A stretch of DNA of 18,201 bases from Polyrhizophydium stewartii (taxonomy: Eukaryota > Chytridiomycota > Chytridiomycetes > Rhizophydiales). The translations under genes were made by a program, and so were the position numbers. Where the stretch lies: positions 1 to 18,201 of the forward strand of contig JADGIZ010000246.1 in assembly GCA_027604665.1 (NCBI GenBank). Direction: 5' to 3'. Positions 10,901 through 18,201 of the stretch are shown here, in pieces (the stretch's first letter is position 1; every line of letters starts with the position of its first letter). A model generated the notes under the pieces. It did no database searches. It was not told where the DNA came from and saw only the letters and a program-made list of their open reading frames with translations.

Positions 10901-13900
10901 CAAGTTCCCGCCAGAGATCACCAAGAGCACCAACGCGCTTGTTGAGGCGTCCATTATCATCTACAACACGATCCGGTCGGAGCTGCTGCCGACCCCCGCA
11001 AAGTCGCACTACACCTTTAATCTGCGCGATCTCGCCAAGGTCGTCCAGGGCATCCTCAGTGCCGACCTCAAGACGGTCAATGTCGAGACTGACATTGTGA
11101 GGCTGTGGGTGCACGAGTGCCAACGTGTTTTCCAGGACCGACTTGTCGACAACACCGACAAAACGTGGTTCAAGAACCTGGTCATGAACACCATGACCGA
11201 CAAGCTCGATCTCTCGTGGGGCGAAGTCGTGCTGAGCGAGCCGCTTCTGTATGGCGATTACATGACGCCCGGCGCCGACCCCAAGATATACACAGAGGTC
11301 AAAGTGCGTGCAGCGCTCGACTGTGCGCTCAATGTCGATCCTCAAGCTGACATGGCTGACGCGCGGCTGTGATTCAGGACCTGCGCAGACTTGTCAAGCT
11401 CGCCGAGGAGTACCTCGACGACTACAACAGCACGTCGACAAGCCCGATGAAGCTCGTCATGTTCCTTGATGCAATCGAGCACGTCAGTCGCATCTGCCGC
11501 ATCATTCGCCAACCCGGCGGGCACGCGCTGCTGCTCGGCGTCGGCGGCAGTGGCCGCCAGAGCCTCAGCAGGCTCGCGACCTTCATGGAGGAGTTTGACC
11601 AGTTCCAGATCGAGATTTCCAAAAATTACGGCCAGACAGAGTGGCGCGACGATCTCAAGAAGGTTCTGTTTGCTTCGGGGCTCGACGGCAAGCCAACCGT
11701 GTTCCTGTACACAGACACGCAGATTGTGTCCGAGGCGTGTCTCGAAGATGTCAACAACATCCTCAACGGCGGCGACGTGCCCAACATTTACACGGGCGAA
11801 GAGATGGACCGCATTCTCAACACAATGCGGCCGATCGCGACCGAGCAGGCGATCCCGGGCACGCGCGAGAACCTCTTTGCGCTCTATATACAGCGCATCC
11901 GCGCCAATCTGCACATGATCATCTGCATGAGTCCAATTGGCGACGCGTTCCGCAACCGACTGCGCATGTTCCCGTCGCTCGTCAACTGCTGCACGATCGA
12001 CTGGTTCTCCACATGGCCGGAAGATGCGCTGCGAAGCGTCGCGGCAAACTCCATCTCTGAGATATCCGACCTCGGCTCCGAGGAGGTCATTGACGGCATC
12101 GTCAATCTGTGCGTGTTCATGCACGAGTCGGTCCGCGAGCGCTGCATCTCTTACCGCACAGAGCTCAACCGCAACAACTACGTCACGCCCAAGTCGTACC
12201 TCGAGCTGCTAGGCCTGTATAAGCGTCTGCTTGAGAAGAAGCGGAACGAGCTACTTGCCCTGCGCAAGCGCACGGCGACGGGTCTCGAGAAGCTGCTCAA
12301 CGCGACCAAGGAGGTCGAGATTCTTCAGGAGGAGCTCGAGGCAATGCAGCCGATGCTCATGCAGACGAGCCAAGAGACGGAATACGCCATGAAGAAGATT
12401 GCCGTCGACAAGATCAAGGCCGAGGAGATCAAGGAAAATGTCGTCAAGGAGGAACTCGCGTCGAGCAAGAAGGCAGAGGAGACCAAGGCCATTGCCGACG
12501 ACGCCAAGCGCGACCTCGACGAGGCGTTGCCGGCGCTCGACGCTGCCGTCGAATCGCTCAACTCGCTGTCCAAGAACGACATTATCGAAGTGCGCTCGAT
12601 GCAGCGGCCGCCAGAAGGCGTCAAGCTCGTGATCGAGGCCATTTGCATCATGAAGGGCATCAAGCCAAAGAAGGTCGACGGCGACAAGCCTGGAAAGAAG
12701 ATCGACGACTACTGGGAGCCCGGCCGCGCTTTGCTTGCCGATCCGCAAAAGTTCCTCGACAGCCTCATGAATTTTGACAAGGACAACATTGCCGAGAGCA
12801 CTGTCCAGCGCATCAAGCCGTACATCGACTCGCCAGAATTCCAGGTCAGCGTCATCTCGCGCGTGTCCAAGGCCGCGACGTCCATGTGCCAGTGGGTGCG
12901 CGCCATGGAGAAGTACTACTGGGTCTCGCGGTCCGTGGCGCCAAAGCGAGCGCGCCTGCAAGAGGCACAAGAGTCACTCGACATTACGCTCAAGGCACTT
13001 GCCGAGCTCAAGAAGAAGATGCGCGAGGCCGAGGTCAACATCAAGGAGATGGAGAAGCGCTACTCGGAGTCCGTGGCCAAGAAGGAAGAGCTCTCCCGCA
13101 AGGTCGAGGAGTGCAATGTCAAGCTGTCCCGCGCCGGAAAGCTCATCTCGGGGCTCGGCGGCGAGAAACAGCGCTGGGCCTTGGCCGTCGACCAGTTTGA
13201 CATGAAGATCAACAACATCATTGGCGACATTCTGCTCTCGAGCGGCGCGATTGCATACCTCGGCCCGTTCACGGCCGAGTACCGGAGCCTGCTGATGCGT
13301 GAGTGGATCGGCAGCGTGCTGCAGCTCAAGATCCCGCACTCGGAAAACACATCGCTGTGGGACTCGCTTGGCGACAACGTCAAGCTGCGCGAGTGGGAAA
13401 TCAGCGGCCTACCCAAGGACTCGCTGAGTCGCGACAACGCCATCATTGTGCACAACTCGCGCCGCTGGCCGCTGCTCATTGACCCGCAGGGCCAAGCCAA
13501 CAAGTGGATCCGCAACATGGAGAAAGAGCACGGGCTCGACATCATCAAGTTGACTGACCGCGACTTTTTGCGCACGCTTGAGAACGCGATCCGCTTTGGC
13601 AAGTCGGTGCTGCTCGAGAATGTCGGCGAGAAGCTCGACCCCGCGCTCGAGCCGGTGCTGCTGCGCCAGACGTTCAAGCAAGGCGGAAACACTGTCATCA
13701 AGGTGAGTCGGTCATGAGCGCAATGTTAGCGTGCGCATCTGCATGCATTCGGGTTCTGACGCGACCCAGGTCGGAGACAGCATTCTGCCGTACCACGACG
13801 ACTTCAAGTTCTACATCACCACGAAGCTGCCCAACCCCCACTACTCTCCCGAGACAAGCGCAACCGCGACGCTGGTCAACTTTACGCTCGCGCCAAGCGG

Positions 13901-16711
13901 CCTCGAAGACCAGCTTCTCGCGATTGTTGTCGCCAACGAGCGGCCCGACCTCGAGGAGGCCAAGAATCAGCTGACGGTCAACAATGCTCAGGTGAGCCTT
14001 GTCAGCTGTCCAATAATGCAAAGCGCCGCACGCCGGCTCACACTTGCGGTGCGCAGATGAAACGCGAGCTTAAGGAGATCGAGGACAAGATCTTGTACTT
14101 GCTCTCGTCGGTGCAGGGCAGCCCCGTCGACGACGAGCGCTTGATTGAAACGCTCGGCGCGTCCAAGGAAACGTCCGAGGAGATCCAGCAAAAGGTCGCC
14201 GCGGCGGAGCAGACGGAGCGCGAGATTGACACGACGCGCAACAAGTACGTCCCCGTCGCCGTACGCACGCGGATCCTGTTCTTCTGCATCACGGAGCTGG
14301 CCAATATCGACCCCATGTATCAGTACTCGCTCAACTGGTTCATGAACCTGTTTGTGTCGGCCATCAGCCACTCGGAAAAGTCGGACGACATTGACCAGCG
14401 CGTGGCTAACATCAACGAGTACTTTACCTTTTCGCTCTTCACGAACGTGTGCCGGTCGCTGTTTGAGAAGCACAAGCTGCTGTTCTCGTTCCTGCTCACG
14501 ATCCGCATCCTCATGAATGACGACAAGGTCGACATGGACGAGTGGCGCTTCCTGCTGACGGGCGGCGGCGCGCCAGACTCGAAACTGCAGAACCCGGCGC
14601 CGGACTGGCTGTCGGTACAGAGCTGGGCCGAGATCCTGGGTCTCGCAACGCTGCCGGCGTTCACGGGCTTTGACGCCGACTTTGTCGACTTTGTGCAGTT
14701 CTACATGGCCATCTTTGACAGCTCACAGCCGCACCGCGAGCCGCTGCCGGGCAAGTGGCAAAGCGAGCTCGACGGCTTCCAGAAGCTGCTGGTGCTGCGT
14801 TGTCTGCGCGCAGACCGCGTGACATCGGGAATCCAGGACTTTGTCGCCGCGCAGCTCGGCGAGCGGTTTATTGAGCCGCAGACGTCGGACCTGTCGGCGC
14901 TGTTCAAGGAATCGTCGCCCATCACGCCGCTGATCTTTGTGCTGTCGCCTGGTGCGGACCCGGCCAACTCGCTGTACAAGTTTGCCGAGGAGATGCGCAT
15001 GTCCAAGAAGCTGTCGTCTGTGTCGCTTGGCCAGGGACAAGGCCCGCGCGCCGAAGCCCTGATGAAGGAGGGCATGGAGCGCGGCATGTGGATCCTGCTG
15101 CAAAACTGCCATCTGTCGCCGTCGTGGATGCCGAGCCTCGACCGCATCATCGACTCGATCACGATGGACAAGGTCCACCGCGACTTCCGGCTGTGGCTCA
15201 CGTCGATGCCGACGCCAAAGTTCCCCGTCACGATCTTGCAAAACGGCGTTAAAACAACGCTCGAGCCGCCCAACGGCATCAAGGCCAACCTGATGCGCAA
15301 CTACAGCACGTTCAGCGAGGACTTTTTGAGCCAGTGCCTTAAGCCCAATGAGTGGAAGAAGCTGCTGTTCTCGCTGTGCTTCTTCCACGCCGTGATCCAG
15401 GAGCGCCGCAAGTTTGGCCCGCTCGGGTGGAACATCCCGTACGAGTTTACCGACGGCGACCTGCGTATCTGCATTCGGCAGCTCAAGATGTTTTTGGAAG
15501 AGTACGACGAGGTGCCCTACAAGGTGCTCAAGTACACCGTCGGCGAGATCAACTACGGCGGCCGCGTGACCGACGACTGGGACCGCCGGCTGATCATGAA
15601 CATTCTCGAGGACTACTACACGCCACGCGTGCTCGAGGACACGTACCGCTTCTCGACAAGCGAGGTGTACCGCTCGATTCCGGCCGAGTCGTACAATGCG
15701 TACAAGGCGTACATCAAGTCGCTTCCGATCGACGAGACGACCGAAATCTTTTCGATGCACGACAATGCCAACATCACGTTTGCGCAGAAGCAGACGTACA
15801 CGCTCTTTGACACTCTGCTGGCGCTGATGCCCAAGAGCAGCAAGAGCTCGTCGGGCAAGACGCGCGACGAGCAGCTGTCGGACATTGCGACCATGATCCA
15901 GTCCAAGATCCCCAAGCCGTTCCCGATGGAGTACGTGATGAAGAAGTTCCCGATCGAGTACAAGGAGAGCATGTCGACGGTGCTCGTGCAAGAGGTGATC
16001 CGGTACAACAAGCTGCTGTCGGCGATCCACTCGACGATTGTGGAGATGATCAAGGCGCTCAAAGGCCTGGTTGTGCTGTCCGAGTCGCTCGAGACGCTGT
16101 GCAACAGCATGTACATCAACCAGGTCCCGGCGCTGTGGGCCGCCAAGGCTTATCCGTCGCTCAAGACGCTGGCGTCGTGGGTCGTGGACCTGGTGCTGCG
16201 GTGCGAGTTTATCCAAAAGTGGATCGACCAGGGCATCCCCAATGTGTTCTGGATCTCGGGCTTCTTCTTCCCGCAGGCGTTCCTGACGGGCACGCTGCAA
16301 AACTATGCGCGCAAGTACGTGGTCTCGATCGATCTGCTGTCGTTTGAGTTCAAGGTCATGGACTCCAAGTGGGAGGACATTCGCGGCAAGCCCAGCGACG
16401 GCTGCTATATCCGTGGGCTGTTCCTCGAAGGCGCGCGGTGGGACGGCATTAAAAAGTTCCTCGCCGAGAGCCGGCCCAAGGAGCTCTACACGGAGATGAA
16501 TGTGATTTGGCTGCTGCCCAAGCCCAACCGCAAGCGGCCGGACACGGGCTTCTACGAGTGCCCCGTCTACAAGACGCTGACGCGCGCAGGCACGCTCTCG
16601 ACCACGGGGCACTCGACCAACTACGTGCTCACGATTGAGCTTCCGTCGGACCTGCCGCAGTCGCACTGGATTAAGCGCGGCGTGGCGCTGATCACGGGCT
16701 TGGCGTGGTGA
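1940..16711 (+). CDS. DNAH1: Axonemal dynein heavy chain, DNAH1 class, interrupted by an intein in AAA1
   Basis: ATP-driven motor subunit of an axonemal inner dynein arm. Exons: 1940-3198, 3269-3362, 3445-3728, 3795-4034, 4107-7040, 7100-7224, 7283-9987, 10059-11303, 11378-13702, 13770-13991, 14057-16711. They join into 14,088 nt without a stop: 4,695 residues, or 4,305 after intein removal, against about 4,270 for animal DNAH1. DNAH1-like marks run along its whole length: [15 protein letters not shown] (about residue 279), [35 protein letters not shown], the linker (about 1060-1480), AAA1 with Walker [13 protein letters not shown]2 [11 protein letters not shown]3 [11 protein letters not shown]4 GVGGSGRQS, the stalk (about 3243-3550), [25 protein letters not shown], and the C-terminal GHSTNYV and [11 protein letters not shown] Pro/Ala/Ser-rich linker occupies about 2537-2760. 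The start is uncertain: ATG 1940 has G at -3 and G at +4, but in-frame ATGs at 1844, 1856 and even 1784 (inside USP14) are possible. Confidence 0.95.
7225..7282 (+). other. 58-nt spliceosomal intron inside the AAA1 P-loop
   Basis: Donor GTAAGC at 7225, branch-like GCTGAC at about 7266-7271, acceptor CCAG ending at 7282, phase 1. Removing it joins GCC G to GA ACG GGC AAA and restores PAGTGK. Its 3' edge is 11 nt before the first intein codon. Confidence 0.9.
7294..8463 (+). mobile_element. Intein (390 residues) in the dynein AAA1 Walker A motif
   Basis: An in-frame protein-splicing element between Lys and Thr of GPAGTGK/T. It starts with Cys1. Block A is [13 protein letters not shown], followed by [17 protein letters not shown]. 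Block B is [12 protein letters not shown], with Thr63 and His68 at the spacing seen in VMA/PRP8-type inteins. Block F is [20 protein letters not shown]. Block G is VTHN, with penultimate His389 and terminal Asn390. The residue after it is the Thr encoded at 8464-8466, a valid +1 nucleophile and also the native Walker A Thr. The style ([17 protein letters not shown]...[10 protein letters not shown]) is that of eukaryotic nuclear and large-virus inteins. The ends TGC...AAC rule out a GT..AG intron. With every splicing residue present, I infer that it is active. Base composition looks like that of the host gene, which suggests long residence. Confidence 0.95.
7627..8358 (+). other. Degenerate LAGLIDADG homing-endonuclease domain within the intein
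   Basis: Intein residues about 112-355 lie between the two halves of the splicing domain. The second LAGLIDADG helix is clear: [13 protein letters not shown] at residues 269-281, preceded by HIPGELMT (block D) and followed by [11 protein letters not shown] and by CGAG..AVAEHI....KRR, the usual strand-helix order of this family. The first helix is [13 protein letters not shown] (196-208), where family members read LG.W.GDG. The catalytic Asp is Leu203 in motif 1 and Ser277 in motif 2. Loss of both acidic metal ligands predicts no DNA cleavage, although the frame is intact. The exact edges are approximate. Confidence 0.8.
8590..8613 (+). other. AAA1 Walker B of dynein
   Basis: Encodes WACFDEFNR, the Asp-Glu pair that activates water for ATP hydrolysis at AAA1. 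It is intact, which indicates that the gene encodes an active motor once the intein is removed. Confidence 0.9.
9286..9309 (+). other. AAA2 P-loop of dynein
   Basis: Encodes GPTGGGKT (precursor residue about 2314), the normal AAA2 Walker A of axonemal dyneins, where ATP binds structurally. It is uninterrupted, so among the P-loops only AAA1 carries an insertion. Confidence 0.9.
10419..10442 (+). other. AAA3 P-loop of dynein
   Basis: Encodes GPTGTGKS (precursor residue about 2668), the Walker A of the regulatory AAA3 module, followed by the usual [18 protein letters not shown] and [13 protein letters not shown] segments. Confidence 0.9.
11537..11563 (+). other. AAA4 P-loop of dynein
   Basis: Encodes GVGGSGRQS (precursor residue about 3016). 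Arg in place of the Walker Lys is normal for AAA4 of axonemal heavy chains and is not a lesion. It is followed by QIEISKNYG. Confidence 0.88.
12218..13150 (+). other. Dynein stalk: coiled coils and microtubule-binding tip
   Basis: Charged heptad-like sequence rich in Glu and Lys (about 12218-12560) forms the outgoing helix. The tip follows, with [17 protein letters not shown] and IMKGIKPKK, then [13 protein letters not shown] and the returning Lys/Glu-rich helix (about 12930-13150) ending near [12 protein letters not shown]. The order is that of DNAH1. Boundaries are estimates by eye. Confidence 0.8.
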
Positions 16712-16715
16712 TGCG

Positions 16716-16725
16716 TTAATATATC
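16716..16725 (+). promoter_or_regulatory. AT-rich patch TTAATATATC: polyadenylation signal of dynein or TATA-like box
   Basis: The only AT-rich patch in the 97-base gap, 5-14 bases after the dynein stop and about 84 bases before the next ATG. It contains AATATA, a known weak variant of the poly(A) hexamer, and TATAT, so it could serve either gene. This is a guess from position and composition. Confidence 0.3.
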
Positions 16726-16808
16726 GGCGGGTCTGTTGCGTCTGCTGTGGTGGTCGCCACGGTGGCGGTGGGTCGTCCGTTGGCGGGGCAGCCCCTGGTT
16801 TTCCCGCA

Positions 16809-17795
16809 ATGGACGAGACGGCGGTGCCAGACTCGGACATGTCGGCAGCGGCGGATTCGCCGACAGCGGCAGAGGCGCAGGACACGGCGGCAGGGGTGGT
16901 GGCCGAAGCGGAAGCGCCACCCCTGCCCCAGGGCGGCTCGCACTGGGACCGCCTGCCGCTCGAGATGGAGGACGAGGTCCTTGGGACGGCGGGCGTGCTC
17001 ACGCTCTGGACGGCAGGGCGCATCTCGACGGCGAAGCTGAGCGACCGCCAGCGGTTGCTGCTGTGGGAAGAGGCGATACTCATCGAGTGGAGCGGCGACC
17101 TTGCGACGCTGCCGCCGCCTGGCCGCGACGCAGGCGGCGTATTCAAGCTGGTGCGCACTCGCGGCATGTACGACCGCCTCAAGGAGCGCTGCGGCGACTG
17201 CCTGGAGACGCAGCTGCAACATATTGCCGCCCGAAACCGCTTCGACGACGAGCTCGACTTTGACGAAGGCCCCGCGCTCGCAGAGCTTGCTGCCGCCGCC
17301 GACGCCGTCGACCTTCTCGCCGACATCGTCGATGAACGCGAGTCGGCTGAGTTGGATGACGCGGTGGCCGAGGCTGCGGCAGAGTCGGGCAGCATGTCGG
17401 TGCTCCGATGGATCATGGACCGCGACGAAGCGCTTGTCCTGAAGAGCAACGTGCTAGACCGCGCGGTTCGCGGAAAGCAGACGGCCTGCATCGACTTCCT
17501 GCTGCCCAAGCTGGCGCCGGGCGATGTGGAAGTCGACAGGGTGCTTGGCACGGCGGGGCACGTTGGCGCGGTTGGTCTGTTCAACTCGCTGATTGCCCAC
17601 TTTCCCGGGCACAACATCCGGTGGGAAGCTGTGCTGCAGCGCGCCTTTAGCCGCAACAACTGCAGCTGCCCGAGAGACGTGATCTATTACAACCTGTGGG
17701 CGTTCACCCGGTCCCTCGTCGACCGCGGCTTTGTGGTCGAGTCGGCGGTCAATGCCATGATGGACGACTTTTGCGTGGGGCTGTTTGACTCTTGA
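16809..17795 (+). CDS. F-box-like/ankyrin-like repeat protein, unknown function
   Basis: A 328-residue intronless gene. The ATG has G at -3 and G at +4. Residues 1-40 are acidic, Ala/Asp/Glu-rich and low in complexity. SHWDRLPLEMEDEVLGTAG (44-62) looks like an F-box helix start (the LP.E....IL pattern). From about residue 165, units such as AAAESGSMSVLRWIMDR and LDRAVRGKQTACIDFLL have the helix pattern of worn ankyrin repeats. As I recall, proteins with a WDRLP.E start and degenerate ankyrin-like units form large families in chytrid fungi; that is memory, not a search. If the F-box reading holds, a role as a substrate adaptor of an SCF ubiquitin ligase would follow, but the sequence does not prove it. 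I see no signal peptide or membrane segment. Confidence 0.8.
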   Translation: MDETAVPDSDMSAAADSPTAAEAQDTAAGVVAEAEAPPLPQGGSHWDRLPLEMEDEVLGTAGVLTLWTAGRISTAKLSDRQRLLLWEEAILIEWSGDLATLPPPGRDAGGVFKLVRTRGMYDRLKERCGDCLETQLQHIAARNRFDDELDFDEGPALAELAAAADAVDLLADIVDERESAELDDAVAEAAAESGSMSVLRWIMDRDEALVLKSNVLDRAVRGKQTACIDFLLPKLAPGDVEVDRVLGTAGHVGAVGLFNSLIAHFPGHNIRWEAVLQRAFSRNNCSCPRDVIYYNLWAFTRSLVDRGFVVESAVNAMMDDFCVGLFDS

Positions 17796-17860
17796 TGCAT
17801 GGGAATGAAGTAGCATTTTGGTGTGTTTGCTCTGAGGCCGCATTGCTTGTGCGGGCTGGG

Positions 17861-17907
17861 CTGCCGGCGATGGCGATCTGCCGGCGATGGCAGTCTGCTG
17901 CGATGGC
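17861..17907 (+). repeat. Three 17-base tandem units, third degenerate
   Basis: CTGCCGGCGATGGC occurs at 17861 and 17878, and CTGCTGCGATGGC at 17895, an exact period of 17 bases. It lies in the 171-base gap between the ankyrin-like gene and the last gene, in the probable promoter or leader. Confidence 0.7.
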
Positions 17908-17937
17908 GGGGGCGATCGGTGAAACGAGGCGGCCGCG

Positions 17938-17963
17938 CTTTTCTTCGTTTTTTCCTCCATCCC
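17938..17963 (+). promoter_or_regulatory. Pyrimidine tract before the last gene
   Basis: Almost pure C/T, ending a few bases before the ATG at 17967. In fungal promoters such tracts often mark the transcription start zone; the role here is inferred from position only. Confidence 0.35.
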
Positions 17964-17966
17964 ACC

Positions 17967-18201
17967 ATGGGCCTGCTCTCGCTCAAGAAGATCCCCGTCG
18001 GCGTGAGTCGCCCCCCGTCGCTTCGGATCGCCGCATTCGCGGTGCACGCATGCAGCCTGCACTCCGCCGCATGCATGCGGCTGTAGCGCGGGCGTGCGGG
18101 CGAGCGGGCGGACCGCCACGGCACGCACCAGGCGCTGACAGCGGCGACCACCACAACGACGACCCAACCGGCCTCGTGCTGTTCAGGTTTACCCGCTCTT
18201 T
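17967..18201 (+). CDS. Start of a small gene, possibly B12D/NDUFA4-like mitochondrial protein (3' partial)
   Basis: ATG in a strong context (CCACCATGG), then 12 codons (MGLLSLKKIPVG) up to a GTGAGT donor at 18003. A 184-nt intron with a GCTGAC branch-like site at 18134 would end at the AG of 18185-18186, and exon 2 then reads VYPLF to the window edge. Joined, KKIPVGVYPLF resembles the start of the B12D/NDUFA4 (MLRQ) family, small single-pass proteins of the inner mitochondrial membrane that usually carry a VYPLFA-like segment there. Only 17 residues are visible, so the family is a tentative inference. Another acceptor (AG at 18140-18141) would give a different product. Confidence 0.4.
18066..18081. 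repeat. 16-base perfect palindrome
   Basis: GCCGCATGCATGCGGC equals its own reverse complement. It lies within the first intron of the last gene. No function is evident. Confidence 0.6.

Noticed and set aside
11537..11563. Arg instead of Lys in the AAA4 P-loop as a lesion
   Set aside because: GVGGSGR is the normal form in axonemal dynein heavy chains.
14723..17659. A 978-codon open frame on the minus strand
   Set aside because: It is antisense to two well-supported genes. It is rich in Arg, Leu, Val and His, as expected when GC-rich codons are read backwards, and has no recognisable motif. Similar shadows occur at 4282-5331 and elsewhere.

Overview
This window is a compact stretch of eukaryotic nuclear DNA with four genes, all on the + strand and separated by only about 100-170 bases. 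Reading the frames together with GT..AG junctions gives short introns (mostly 55-90 nt). Most carry a CTGAC- or CTGAT-like branch point. From start to end the genes are: (1) the last nine exons of a USP14/Ubp6-type, proteasome-associated deubiquitinase; (2) a complete axonemal dynein heavy chain of the DNAH1 (inner-arm) class in 11 exons; (3) a single-exon protein with an F-box-like segment and degenerate ankyrin-like repeats; (4) the first one or two exons of a small gene that may be a B12D/NDUFA4-type mitochondrial protein.

The organism must be a flagellated eukaryote, because it keeps an axonemal dynein. Small introns, GC-rich coding sequence, a fungal/viral-style intein and the F-box/ankyrin-like neighbour all point to a zoosporic (chytrid-like) fungus. 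The sequence does not prove this.

The main discovery is inside the dynein gene. The AAA1 Walker A motif, the primary ATP-binding loop of the motor, is split between its Lys and Thr by an in-frame 1170-nt (390-residue) intein at 7294-8463. The intein starts with Cys and ends His-Asn. The first residue after it is the Walker A Thr, so protein splicing would restore GPAGTGKT exactly. All splicing motifs are present. The homing-endonuclease domain is still recognisable, but both LAGLIDADG motifs have lost their catalytic Asp. A spliceosomal intron lies only 11 nt upstream, in the same P-loop, so the loop has to be rebuilt first at RNA level and then at protein level.

The assembled dynein reading frame is 14,088 nt (4,695 residues before intein removal, 4,305 after). 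That matches the usual DNAH1 size of about 4,270 residues and supports the exon model. The motor is otherwise complete: tail, linker, AAA1-AAA6, stalk with microtubule-binding tip, and the conserved C-terminal domain.
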